From assembly GCA_947502585.1 (NCBI GenBank), contig CANNAV010000035.1:1-32177 (forward strand): a stretch of 32,177 nucleotides of DNA, written 5' to 3'. The position numbers and the translations under genes are program-made. Under the pieces are notes generated by a model, which made no database searches, had not been told where the DNA came from, and was given only the letters and a program-made list of their open reading frames with translations. The DNA is from an uncultured Pseudovibrio sp. (lineage in GTDB: Bacteria; Pseudomonadota; Alphaproteobacteria; Rhizobiales; Stappiaceae). This document shows positions 1 to 7,760 of this stretch, piece after piece (within the stretch, counting starts at the first letter, position 1; the number at the start of each line of letters is the position of its first letter).

Positions 1-4
1 GGCT

Positions 5-190
5 TTACGTTGTTGTCGTGGGACGGTCGTAGCAGTGCTCGCATAGATAGCTAACCGGTGTATTGCGCAGATATACATTTCTGTCGAAAATCGAGCGGTG
101 CCTGACAGTGCGTACTGGTGCTGTTCCATTGCGTTTTGTTGCGGGTTTTCCGCAGTTATGGCAGGTACTGTGCTCATTCCTTCTCCCCAT
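5..190 (-). CDS. small putative zinc-ribbon protein (61 aa)
   Basis: The 61-residue reading frame carries two CxxC pairs, CHNC near residues 10-13 and CEHC near residues 50-53, the layout of a one-zinc ribbon or knuckle. The middle is basic (several Arg and Lys), which would suit nucleic-acid binding, but that is inference. It lies 185 bp downstream of cobQ on the same strand. No good Shine-Dalgarno is visible before the ATG; the AGGAGG nearby is on the opposite strand, so the start is uncertain. I do not recognise a named family. The paired cysteines are the main argument that the frame is real. Confidence 0.45.
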   Translation of the reverse strand: MGRRNEHSTCHNCGKPATKRNGTAPVRTVRHRSIFDRNVYLRNTPVSYLCEHCYDRPTTTT

Positions 191-257
191 CTCAAGGAGG
201 AAATTGTCTAAAGGGAACCCATGTCGAGTGAGATATTAATTTCGGACATAAAATGTA

Positions 258-273
258 ACAATTTTAAAATTGT
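258..273. repeat. perfect 16-bp AT-rich palindrome
   Basis: ACAATTTTAAAATTGT reads identically on both strands with no spacer. It lies in the gap between the end of cobQ and the small zinc-ribbon ORF, upstream of the latter. It could be an operator for a dimeric regulator or part of a promoter; a terminator is unlikely because there is no loop and no GC stem. Confidence 0.55.
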
Positions 274-375
274 GTAGCTCATTTTTCCCTTATACTACAA
301 AGTCATAGCTCCTGCACAATGACAGGAGAGCCAAATGAGGTTTCAAGCATTTGGTTTTGTCTCACAAATAGCCGA

Positions 376-1857
376 TTACTTGATGCGGCTCTGAGCTATT
401 TCCCAAAGCGCGTCCAGATCAAGGTGCTCTTCAAGATGATCAGCCAGTGCATCCAGCGCATCTTCCACACGGTGTTCGTATCCCAGCTGAGAAACTGCTC
501 CAAACTCTTTCAGAAAGGCCGCACGAAACGTATCTGATCCAAAGATGCCATGCATATAACACCCTGAAATCTGACCATCTTGAGAGATCGCGCCATCGAC
601 ATGATCTCCATGATCAACAAATGGACGCGCACAATCCGGGCCAGACGTTCGCCCTACATGGATTTCATAGCCCGTCACACTCTCTCCGCTCGGAATATGC
701 CGCCCGGTCTTCTCAGTGGTTTCTTTATGAGCCGTCAGAATCGTTTCAACATCCAGCAAGCCGAGCCCTTCAACAACACCCGGCTTACCTTCAATCCCGT
801 CAGGATCCGCAATCCGGTTTCCCAGCATCTGATAGCCACCGCATATGCCAAGCACCTGTCTGCCGCGGCGAACATGCCCGTAAAGATCAATGTCCCACCC
901 CTGAGCGCGGAAAAAGGCGAGATCTCCAATGGTAGATTTGGTGCCTGGCAGCAAAACCACATCTGCATCAACAGGCAGAACCTCTCCCGGTAGCACAAAC
1001 TCCAGCGAAACATCAGCTTCCATGCGCAACGGATCGAGGTCATCAAAGTTCGCAATTCGGCTGATTACAGGCACAGCCACCTTCAGTTTGCCATGGCTGG
1101 TGTTCTCAGAAAGGTCCAGCGCATCTTCTGCTGGCAGGTCCCTCACCTGTGCAAACCACGGCACCACACCATTACAAGGCCATCCGGTCCTATCTTCAAT
1201 AGCCGTTACGCCGGAATCAAAAAGTGACGGTTCACCTCTGAACTTATTGATCAGGAACGACTTTATCCGCCTAACTTCACCAGTCTCCAGCACTGCATAT
1301 GTACCAACCAGCGAGGCTATGACGCCGCCGCGATCAATATCACCACACAGCACTACCGGAATGTCTGCAGCTTCAGCAAAGCCCATATTGGCAATATCGC
1401 CCGCTCGCAGATTGATTTCGGCCGGAGAGCCAGCCCCTTCAACAAGAACCAGGTCCGCTTTGGATTCAACCCGCGCAAAACTCTCCATAACATATTGTAT
1501 AAGTGCGCCTTTCTGCCAACCGAACTCAACTCCCCGCAGCGTACCAAACCGCTTACCCTGAACAATAACCTGAGACCCGCAATCGCTCTCAGGCTTCAAC
1601 AATACAGGGTTCATATGCACACTCAACGCAACTTTCGCCCCGCGCGCCTGTAAGGCCTGAGCCCGCCCGACTTCACCGCCATCAGTTGTGACAGCAGCGT
1701 TGTTGGACATGTTTTGCGGTTTGAATGGCTGAACGGAAAGACCACGGCGTGTGAAAGCACGGGCCAGTCCAGCGACCAGCACACTCTTGCCCACGTTGGA
1801 ACCCGTGCCCTGTATCATCAAAGCGGGTTTTCTTCTTTGCGAAACGGATGATGTCAT
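376..1857 (-). CDS. cobQ: cobyric acid synthase CobQ
   Basis: This is the glutamine-dependent amidotransferase that amidates the peripheral carboxylates b, d, e and g of adenosylcobyrinic acid a,c-diamide during cobalamin biosynthesis in the cytosol. The N-terminal ATP-binding domain shows GTGSNVGKS (residues 17-25) followed by the family-typical [11 protein letters not shown]. The C-terminal class I glutaminase domain shows [10 protein letters not shown] with nucleophile Cys339 and a later YMHG with His436. The length, 493 aa, is normal for the family and the frame is intact. No other cobalamin gene is in the window, and only about 60 bp separates its ATG from mobile-element debris at about 1920, so its original upstream context may have been lost or changed. 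No cobalamin riboswitch can be recognised in that short leader. Confidence 0.96.
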   Translation of the reverse strand: MTSSVSQRRKPALMIQGTGSNVGKSVLVAGLARAFTRRGLSVQPFKPQNMSNNAAVTTDGGEVGRAQALQARGAKVALSVHMNPVLLKPESDCGSQVIVQGKRFGTLRGVEFGWQKGALIQYVMESFARVESKADLVLVEGAGSPAEINLRAGDIANMGFAEAADIPVVLCGDIDRGGVIASLVGTYAVLETGEVRRIKSFLINKFRGEPSLFDSGVTAIEDRTGWPCNGVVPWFAQVRDLPAEDALDLSENTSHGKLKVAVPVISRIANFDDLDPLRMEADVSLEFVLPGEVLPVDADVVLLPGTKSTIGDLAFFRAQGWDIDLYGHVRRGRQVLGICGGYQMLGNRIADPDGIEGKPGVVEGLGLLDVETILTAHKETTEKTGRHIPSGESVTGYEIHVGRTSGPDCARPFVDHGDHVDGAISQDGQISGCYMHGIFGSDTFRAAFLKEFGAVSQLGYEHRVEDALDALADHLEEHLDLDALWEIAQSRIK

Positions 1858-1919
1858 AACTTAAAACTCAAGGCTCTTTGGCTCTTTATGGGTTCCGGGG
1901 AGTTGGACCTATTAAGATA

Positions 1920-2288
1920 CTATTGACAGAAATGACTATCGTCAGCCAGGAAAACAGTGAAATGAAGAAGTTTCAGGTCAAGTCCCAAGGGCCTTTGCTT
2001 GCCACCCGCTTTGGGAATATAGATCCGTTTGACTGGCTGGGGGCAGTAGGAGCCCGCCAGAAGTTCAGACCGCAAACTATCCAGATAGTGATCCAGATTG
2101 TCTTGCAGGTGCTGCTTATCCATTCCGTCAATGCCCGCCGTTCGGGCGCCACGGGACGCCAGAACAATGCGGGCGGCCTCGGCAAACCAGACCCGATTGG
2201 CGATGAGCCGTAACAGACGATCGAACCGACGGGTTGGATCGCTCTGAGCCCATATTGCGAGTTTGTGTTGCATTTCGCTGATTATCAA
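1920..2288 (-). pseudogene. ltrA: group II intron reverse transcriptase, N-terminal fragment
   Basis: The first ~100 residues match the N-terminal part of bacterial group II intron-encoded reverse transcriptase/maturases: a basic start, then WAEAARIV-like, TAGIDGMDK, LRSELLAGSY and PVKRIYIPKAGGKQRPLG motifs (end of RT0 and start of RT1). After PLG (about position 1983) the family sequence stops and is replaced by about 20 unrelated residues before the stop. The catalytic YADD block, the X maturase domain and any endonuclease domain are absent, so the protein cannot be active. A Met five codons in may be the original start. Confidence 0.85.
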
Positions 2289-2948
2289 AAGTCTTCACCT
2301 TACTTAGGTCAGGTAATATGAACTTCAAACAACTTGAACTGCTCCCCTTCGCCAGAAGACCGGCTCAGTCCGGTCTCGTGTGGCAGGCTTTCCCTGCCTC
2401 AGACTACTACGGGAGCTCCGCCAGCATGGTGGTCATCGGGGTGTGCTCCCTTGCCATTCCAGCCATGCCTTCCCTCGTTCATATGTTGGACTTAAAGCGT
2501 ATTGGGGAGGTTGCCGGTCGCAGTCTTTACCCTTGCTTGCCGCAAGTCGCCATCAATGCTGTGCGCTGGCTACGTTCTCATCACAACTCCTGCGGAGACC
2601 ATGGCTGTACTCCCGCATTCGGATCAGCCCTACATACGTTTCAGAGCCGTTCTTTGATGGTACGCCTGTTAAACCGTGTAGGCGCAGGTGACATTTCAAC
2701 CCATAGATACGAGTGAACCGGTTCGTGTTCCTCAACCTTCCAATACTCAGCCTGGAGGACCATCTTGGCGTAACGGACTTTGCCTCAATCCCCTTTTCCC
2801 ACGGGCTACGTCACCCTGTCAGCGCACAACAGGTCACCGCCGCTTCGGCTCTCATCCCCCCGCAGCGGGAGACACGGCATGTTCTTGCTCCTTTCTCAAA
2901 TAGCATTCCGAACATATGCCTTCTCGGAGTATCCGAGACGAGGCGCAC
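1983..2948 (-). mobile_element. truncated group II intron (5' part)
   Basis: Read on the minus strand, the element begins at 2948 with GTGCGCC, fitting the GUGYG 5' consensus of group II introns, and soon forms a TCTCGG/CCGAGA hairpin. About 660 nt of non-coding, presumably ribozyme domains I-IV, precede the reverse transcriptase ORF, a usual arrangement. The intron ends abruptly inside the ORF at about 1983; the rest of the ORF and ribozyme domains V and VI are missing from the window, so self-splicing is not possible in cis. The 5' boundary rests on the consensus and on the transposase sequence stopping there; the 3' boundary is only the point where similarity ends. Confidence 0.75.
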
Positions 2949-3188
2949 CGTAGCTGATGTCAGCTCCCTACTTCTGATTGGGGCCGGTACCAGTGAAGTC
3001 CTGCTCCAGAAGATTAGGGCTTCAGACTTGTCCTTGATATGAGCAAGGAGCACCATGTCCTCACGTTGTCTGGCGCTCGCAGGTCGCTTACTCCAGGCAT
3101 AATATCCGCTGCAACTGACACTCATAAAGGCGCAGAGGCCAGCAGTTGAATAAGAGGTGTTCTGTGCATCGATAAACTGCAACCTCAT
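2949..3188 (-). pseudogene. IS3-family transposase OrfB, decayed and intron-interrupted
   Basis: The ATG overlaps the orfA stop as ATGA. The first ~57 residues resemble an IS3-family OrfB N-terminus (SCSGYYAWSKRPAS, then LLAHIKDKSEA). The frame then changes: in a neighbouring frame the DNA reads PNLLEQDFTGTGPNQK, a stop, then GADISY, which matches the family block NQKW-x-AD-IxY around the first catalytic Asp. So the segment between the HTH/linker and the DDE core has been deleted with a frame change, and the conserved Trp codon is TAG (2968-2970). Immediately after the DISY codons the group II intron begins. The rest of the DDE domain is not found in the window. It is non-functional. Confidence 0.8.
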
Positions 3189-3466
3189 CGACTTGTTTCC
3201 CTAGCGAAGAACGCTGCCGCCTTTTTTAATAAATCTCTCTCTTGCCGTAATAACTCGTTTTCTTTGTATAAACGGGCTAATTCTTTGCTGGTATCCTCAT
3301 GCGGCCCTGACAGCAGATCCTGATCCCGAAACTCCTTGATCCAGCGGTTTAAGGTAGCTCCTCCCACGCCAGGTTCTGCGGCGATTTCAGGGGTGGGCCG
3401 ACCACTCACTTCTACCAGCCGTGCCGCTTCCCGTTTAAACTCTTCCGTATAATGTTTTCGACCCAT
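3185..3466 (-). CDS. IS3-family transposase OrfA
   Basis: This 93-aa protein is the helix-turn-helix half of an IS3-family transposase: YTEEFKREAARL at the start, a helix-turn-helix around residues 25-50 (PEIAAEPGVGGATLNRWIKEF), then a leucine-rich coiled coil ending in LLKKAAAFFARE. The start has an upstream AGGAGGACTTC Shine-Dalgarno. An A6G run (minus strand, 3227-3221) resembles the slippery site used by IS3 elements, but a TAG follows in the OrfB frame, so here OrfB would rely on the ATGA overlap. The HTH contains Glu-Pro where relatives commonly have Leu/Phe-Gly, a sign of possible decay. OrfA appears full length but its partner is broken. Confidence 0.85.
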   Translation of the reverse strand: MGRKHYTEEFKREAARLVEVSGRPTPEIAAEPGVGGATLNRWIKEFRDQDLLSGPHEDTSKELARLYKENELLRQERDLLKKAAAFFARETSR

Positions 3467-3998
3467 GAAGTCCTCCTGAACTTACCCTATCAGAAGGCTT
3501 TCCATTTTCCTGAGCCAGTCCGGCAACAAAGGGTGCCGTTGACGAGTTTACTGTGAACGAGATGACACGTATCTAACTGCCATTTCATTTCCTTGCAGGG
3601 TCTTCCCGCAATTTTGAAGGCTCTGAAAAAAATTACCCGCACTTTGCCGTCAGTGGAGTGTGGCAGAAGAATTGCAATGATTCCAACCTGGTAGCTCAAA
3701 CCCATACAAATTGTATTTATTGCATTTCCTGAGGAACCAAAAAATCTCAGCACCTCATAACATTTTAAGCTTGAAATATCCCTCTTTGCATATAACATTA
3801 CTTTAAGCTTAAAAAGAATCTATCCAGGTCAGGCAAATATTGATCTCAGAGATACGAGATGAACTTAATTCACTTTGTCTGAGTGCCTAGTATTTCTTTG
3901 TATTCATAACGGGGGCATTGCGGAGATAAGTTGATCAATTTTCAAATAAATAATCAGAACCAGGCAACCACATTACCCTATTAAGGAGGAGGGGAAAT
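3467..3998. other. gap between IS3 remnant and cupin gene
   Basis: This stretch contains the presumed outer end of the IS3 remnant (about 3467-3500; the terminal inverted repeat could not be paired with a partner) and AT-rich DNA that should hold the promoter of the cupin gene. A 102-codon minus-strand frame at 3490-3798 has no recognisable motif, and its stop lies right at the presumed IS end; I do not call it a gene. Nothing else is supported. Confidence 0.4.
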
Positions 3999-4469
3999 AT
4001 GTCAGATCAAGTATTAACACCGGAAGGTGCCTTGCAGGGTGTGACGCTTGCGGGGAAGGGCCTGAATGACAACACCAGCTGGAATGTTGTTGGTCATACA
4101 TACACACCTAAAGTACTGACTGAAAACGTATTAATCTGGCATGCAGCTATACCGGACGGGACCTTTGTGCCGCCTCATATTCACCCGACACAGGATGAGT
4201 GGATCACCGTATTGACCGGTGAGCTTGAGGTGAAGTTTGGGGAAGCCTGCCACAAAGCCGGACCGGGAGACACGGTCAGAATGCCGCGCGGTGTCGCACA
4301 CGGGGTCTTCAACAGTTCCGGGGATGAAGCAACCTGCGTATTTGGTGTTGCCCCTTCCCGCAAGCTCTATGATCTGTTTGAGGCTCTGGACGGCGTGACA
4401 GATCCAAAAGAACTTGTGCGCATTTCTGCCTTGCATGAGGTCGACTTCCTTCCGCCATCGGCACAATAA
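3999..4469 (+). CDS. single-domain cupin protein
   Basis: This is a 156-aa soluble protein with both cupin motifs intact. Motif 1 is PHIHPTQDEWITVLTG (metal-ligand candidates His60, His62 and Glu67, then Gly74). Motif 2 is GDTVRMPRGVAHGVFN (Gly90, Pro96, His101, Asn105), fitting G(X)5PxG(X)2H(X)3N exactly. All usual metal-binding positions are present, so a metal-dependent dioxygenase, isomerase or binding function is possible; the substrate cannot be read from the sequence. A strong TAAGGAGGAGG Shine-Dalgarno precedes the ATG. The monooxygenase gene follows after about 11 bp, so the two are almost certainly co-transcribed and probably act on the same compound. Confidence 0.9.
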   Translation: MSDQVLTPEGALQGVTLAGKGLNDNTSWNVVGHTYTPKVLTENVLIWHAAIPDGTFVPPHIHPTQDEWITVLTGELEVKFGEACHKAGPGDTVRMPRGVAHGVFNSSGDEATCVFGVAPSRKLYDLFEALDGVTDPKELVRISALHEVDFLPPSAQ

Positions 4470-4480
4470 GAGTGGCTCAT

Positions 4481-5968
4481 ATGGTGAAAAAGAAGAAAGT
4501 TGCTGTCATTGGCGGCGGCGTGAGTGGTCTTTCAGCTGCCAAAGCCTTTGACGAGCGCGGGCACCGGGTGTACGGTTATGAGCGAACCCATGATTTCGGC
4601 GGGGTCTGGGAACTTTCCAGGTCCTATCCGGGGGTACAGACACAGTCTCCGAAAGATCTGTATTGTTTTACAGATCATCCGATGCCCAGGGAGTATCCGG
4701 AATGGCCTAAGGGGCCGCAAGTATATGCGTACTTACATTCCTATGCCCGCAAACACAAACTGCATCGGCTGTTTCAGCTGAACACCTCAGTGCTTTCCAT
4801 GGACCGGCGGGAGGACGGCCAGCCGGGATGGACACTGACGCTGGATGCAGCAGGTCAGGTTCGCAAAGAAGACTTTGACTTTGTGGTCATCTCAACAGGC
4901 CAGTTCTCTGAAAAAAACATTATCAGCCATCCTGGACAGGACAGTTTTGAGGCGCAGGGCGGGCAGGTCATGCACTCTTCCGACTATACCGACCCCTTTC
5001 TTGCCAATGGCAAACGGGTGGTCGTGCTGGGCGGCTCCAAATCAGCAACAGATGTGGCGGTTAACGCAGCGAAGAACGGGGCCTCTCAGGTGACGCTGGT
5101 ATATCGTGAGCCGGTGTGGCGATTGCCGTATTTTATAGGTGGCATCAACTTCAAGCGGCTGCTTTTCATGCGGGCGCAGGAGTTGCAGTTCAACAGCTGG
5201 GGCAGAAAACCGCTGCAAAAAGCTATAACTGCACTTGCAAGGCCATTGATCTGGGCGAACTTTCGCGCTCTTGAGATGGTGTTAAAGCTTCAGTTGGGAC
5301 TGAAGAAGTGGGATATGGTACCCAAGGTGCCGCTTGAGAAAGATATTTCCTGTTCCATTCCCATTGTTACGCCCGGTCTGTTTGAAGGATTCAAGAGTGG
5401 CATCATCAAGCCAATCCAGGGCACAATTGATCATTATGATAGTGATCAGGCGGTGCTGACCAATGGCGATAAGGTGGGCTGTGATGTTTCGGTGCTTGCT
5501 GTTGGGTGGAAGCTGGGAATTCCATATCTGGCGAAAGAGTATCGCGACAAGCTGATTGAGGATGACGGGCAGTATCGGACCTACCGTCTTTCTGTAAACC
5601 CTGACCTGCCAGAAATGGGCTTTGTGGGTTTCAATTCCAGCTTCTGCACTGTGCTTTCTGCGGAGATGATCGCCAACTGGCTTGTGCGATTTGCGGATGG
5701 CCAACTGAAAAAGCAACCAACCAGGGAGCAGATGCGCCAGAACATTGACGAGATGCTTGATTGGCGGAGGAATGACCGGCCAGCAGCTCAGGTTTATGGT
5801 GGATTGTGCTCAGCTCCATTCCACTTCAAGCATTTTGATGAACTTCTGAAAGAGATTGGAGCTGCCAAACGCAAGCGCAAAAATCCTGTTGCGGAGCAGT
5901 TCTCTTATCCCAATGCCCAGGCCTATGGGAGGTACCTGAAGTCAGCTCCGCAATATTTTGCACAGTAA
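4481..5968 (+). CDS. flavin-containing monooxygenase (FMO/BVMO-like)
   Basis: This is an FAD- and NADPH-dependent class B monooxygenase that would oxygenate a heteroatom or a ketone. GGGVSG (residues 11-16) is the FAD-binding loop, followed by the family-typical FGGVWELSRSYPG segment. A GQVMHSSDY block matches the GxxxHxxxY part of the FMO/BVMO fingerprint, though Phe is not at the standard spacing. A second nucleotide loop, VVVLGGSKSATDVA, would bind NADPH. The ATG at 4481 is preferred over an in-frame GTG at 4472 because AAGAG lies about 9 nt before it, giving 495 aa, a normal length. It follows the cupin gene closely. A weak terminator lies at 6306-6328. The substrate is unknown. Confidence 0.88.
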   Translation: MVKKKKVAVIGGGVSGLSAAKAFDERGHRVYGYERTHDFGGVWELSRSYPGVQTQSPKDLYCFTDHPMPREYPEWPKGPQVYAYLHSYARKHKLHRLFQLNTSVLSMDRREDGQPGWTLTLDAAGQVRKEDFDFVVISTGQFSEKNIISHPGQDSFEAQGGQVMHSSDYTDPFLANGKRVVVLGGSKSATDVAVNAAKNGASQVTLVYREPVWRLPYFIGGINFKRLLFMRAQELQFNSWGRKPLQKAITALARPLIWANFRALEMVLKLQLGLKKWDMVPKVPLEKDISCSIPIVTPGLFEGFKSGIIKPIQGTIDHYDSDQAVLTNGDKVGCDVSVLAVGWKLGIPYLAKEYRDKLIEDDGQYRTYRLSVNPDLPEMGFVGFNSSFCTVLSAEMIANWLVRFADGQLKKQPTREQMRQNIDEMLDWRRNDRPAAQVYGGLCSAPFHFKHFDELLKEIGAAKRKRKNPVAEQFSYPNAQAYGRYLKSAPQYFAQ

Positions 5969-6012
5969 CAACATCGTGAGACGCTGCTATCTGTTAAGCT
6001 TAATGCGCTGAG

Positions 6013-6300
6013 TTGCTGCTTTATGGAGGCAGATCTGCTAAAGGCGGGGACAGGCCGAAAGACAAGATCATTGTTGAGCACCAACCCGGCTTCTCTGTTT
6101 GGAATGTTAAAGGCTGCACAGGCTTTGTGAAGGATGCGGAACTGCATAACAAACCAACCGGGGCAGACACATCCAGCACCACAGACCATTTTCTCACCTA
6201 TATTCGCCTGCCGGGCAAAGGTGCTTACCGCTACGGGCTGGAGGCGATTCCAAAGGTTCAGTCCCTCCGGATAGCAATGTTAAGCCTCCATAAAAACTGA
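6013..6300 (+). other. doubtful 95-codon ORF after the monooxygenase gene
   Basis: The frame begins with TTG, lacks a Shine-Dalgarno and matches nothing I recognise. An ATG at 6024 in another frame stops after about 35 codons. Its stop lies just before a terminator-like hairpin, which is the only point in its favour. It may be a remnant of a decayed gene or plain trailer sequence of the operon; the region 5969-6421 otherwise holds nothing I can support. Confidence 0.2.
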
Positions 6301-6305
6301 GTGAT

Positions 6306-6328
6306 AGCCCCCGTCTCCGGGCTGTTTT
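6306..6328 (+). terminator. weak Rho-independent terminator candidate
   Basis: AGCCC (6306-6310) pairs with GGGCT (6319-6323) around an 8-nt loop, followed by GTTTT. The stem is short. It would end the cupin-monooxygenase transcript. Confidence 0.45.
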
Positions 6329-6421
6329 CATACCATATCGGATTTAATCCTTAACATCCATTAGGATAATATTAACGGAATCATTTCACCATGAGAACAT
6401 AGAAAGAACATCGGGTGTCAG

Positions 6422-6664
6422 ATGACTATATCCAAGAAATTTCAGTGGCGGCAGCTTTGGAGAAATGTTCCGGATCACACTGTAGGGACAGGCGTACTTA
6501 ATACTGAAATGAGCATGCGGGTGCATCGCGAAGGTGATGATGCAACCCGTAGGCCATGGCGGTGGGAACTGCATCACAATGGCGTTGTGTGCAAAGGTGA
6601 CGTCAATGACAAGGTTGAGGCTATGCAAAAAGCGCAGGATGCTTATATAGCTTACCTGCGCTAA
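6422..6664 (+). CDS. small conserved-looking protein of unknown function (80 aa)
   Basis: The protein is rich in Trp and Arg at the start (WRQLWRNV) and contains a WRWELHHNGVVCKGDVNDKVEAMQKAQDAYIAYL ending, the compact pattern of a small beta hairpin (W-x-W...G...G) plus a C-terminal helix. This makes it look like a real folded protein. No signal peptide or membrane segment is present. It is monocistronic, between the monooxygenase terminator and the convergent EamA gene. The Shine-Dalgarno is poor (GGTGTCAG). I do not recognise the family. Confidence 0.55.
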   Translation: MTISKKFQWRQLWRNVPDHTVGTGVLNTEMSMRVHREGDDATRRPWRWELHHNGVVCKGDVNDKVEAMQKAQDAYIAYLR

Positions 6665-6759
6665 TCCTTATCTTTCCAACGTTGTACGCATATTCTTCTT
6701 TAAACACCGGAAGCACTTTTCGGGATTGTGCTCTAACTGGTTGCAGTTACATCCCTGTT

Positions 6760-7614
6760 TTATTCTGCTGCCTTTGCAGATTCAGGAGGCGCCTTCAGTG
6801 CGCAGACGATGCTCCCCAGTACGATGAGAATGCCGACCCACTGGCGCAAGCCGAACTCTTCGCCAACCAGCAGCTGACCGCATAAGACAGCAGATACTGG
6901 ATTAACCAGAGACAGAAAGCCAATGGTTGTTGGGTTGAGCTGTACGATCCCCTTCAGCCAGTTAACCGAAGCCAGGCCCATTCCTAAAATGCCGATCCAG
7001 AAGAATGCCAGTACCATGTTCAGGTCCGGCACCGGAGCGGGGCCCTCCAACACAAGCGCAACTGGTACAGCATAAAGACCACCTAACGTGACATTCCAAC
7101 CTGTGTACGTAACCATGCTGACATCTGGCCTGCCCCATTTGCCACTGAGGTAAACGCCCGTGAAGGTGCTCAGGCAGGCGGCCATTGCTGCCCCTATACC
7201 TATCCAATCCAGCTCAAGAGCGCCAAGCAGCAGCATGCCGACACCGAACAGGCCGATGAGAGATGCAACGAGCTGGCGAGCGACTGGTGCCTTGCCATCC
7301 AGAATCCAGATGTAAAAGATGATCTGAAGGGGCAGCGTTGCCATGAGTGTTCCGGCCATTCCGCCCGGGAGACGGAAAGCAGCTATAAACACAAAGAAGA
7401 TAAGGCAAAGATTGGTCAGGCCGATGACCAGCGCCCTCCTCACCCATGCGCCTTTGAGCAAGCCCGGAGCAAAGGCCAGCAACAACAAGCCTGTGGGTAA
7501 CAGACGGTAGACCACCATCCAGACCGGATCTTCTGCTGGCAGGAGCAGCGTGGTTACTGAGTATGTAGTTCCCCAAATTGCGGGTGTAAGTGCCGTGCGA
7601 AGCTGAATAAGCAT
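6760..7614 (-). CDS. EamA/DMT-family transporter
   Basis: This 284-aa inner-membrane protein has about ten hydrophobic helices arranged as two EamA repeats. The first helix carries the family hallmark PAIWGTTY, and the second repeat begins around WIGIGAAMAACLSTFTG. Members of this drug/metabolite superfamily export amino acids, metabolites or drugs; the substrate cannot be assigned. It is transcribed divergently from a MarR-type regulator, and the 146-bp gap holds two similar palindromes, which suggests that regulator controls it. The length is typical. The start ATG has only a weak GAAG upstream. Confidence 0.9.
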   Translation of the reverse strand: MLIQLRTALTPAIWGTTYSVTTLLLPAEDPVWMVVYRLLPTGLLLLAFAPGLLKGAWVRRALVIGLTNLCLIFFVFIAAFRLPGGMAGTLMATLPLQIIFYIWILDGKAPVARQLVASLIGLFGVGMLLLGALELDWIGIGAAMAACLSTFTGVYLSGKWGRPDVSMVTYTGWNVTLGGLYAVPVALVLEGPAPVPDLNMVLAFFWIGILGMGLASVNWLKGIVQLNPTTIGFLSLVNPVSAVLCGQLLVGEEFGLRQWVGILIVLGSIVCALKAPPESAKAAE

Positions 7615-7630
7615 ATACTTCGATCTAAAT

Positions 7631-7648
7631 TATCTCGATATCAAATTA
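7631..7648. promoter_or_regulatory. MarR-type operator candidate 1
   Basis: TATCTCGATATCAAATTA is an imperfect copy of the palindrome at 7690-7706. It lies about 17 bp upstream of the EamA start codon, where bound repressor would block transcription or translation of that gene. Its centre is 59 bp from that of site 2. Confidence 0.55.
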
Positions 7649-7689
7649 CTTCCATATAATCCTTAGGATATATACGCAGAAGCGTCAAG

Positions 7690-7706
7690 TATCTTGATAT
7701 CAAGTA
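7690..7706. promoter_or_regulatory. MarR-type operator candidate 2
   Basis: TATCTTGATATCAAGTA contains a perfect 12-bp palindrome CTTGATATCAAG (7693-7704), and the outer TA/TA pairs extend the symmetry. It is about 55 bp upstream of the MarR gene start. The shared core of the two sites is TATCTYGATATCAAnTA. Confidence 0.6.
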
Positions 7707-7760
7707 ATTCCTCTGTAATATTACTCTGTATTTCGCGAGGCCAGATTATTGAGAGTTACA

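Noticed and set aside
929-1561. 210-codon plus-strand frame opposite cobQ
   Set aside because: It is antisense to a well-supported gene, Ser/Thr/Pro-rich as expected for a shadow frame, and has no start signal.
3490-3798. 102-codon minus-strand frame beside the IS3 remnant
   Set aside because: No motif, no Shine-Dalgarno, and its stop falls at the presumed IS edge; more likely open by chance.
3931-3948. TTGATCAA near 3931 as an FNR-type box upstream of the cupin gene
   Set aside because: The spacing does not fit TTGAT-N4-ATCAA; it is just an 8-bp palindrome.
3972-3990. Possible second IS end, ACCCTATTAAGG, resembling ACCCTATCAGAAGG at about 3485
   Set aside because: Only about eight shared bases in direct, not inverted, orientation; compatible with chance and with a Shine-Dalgarno.
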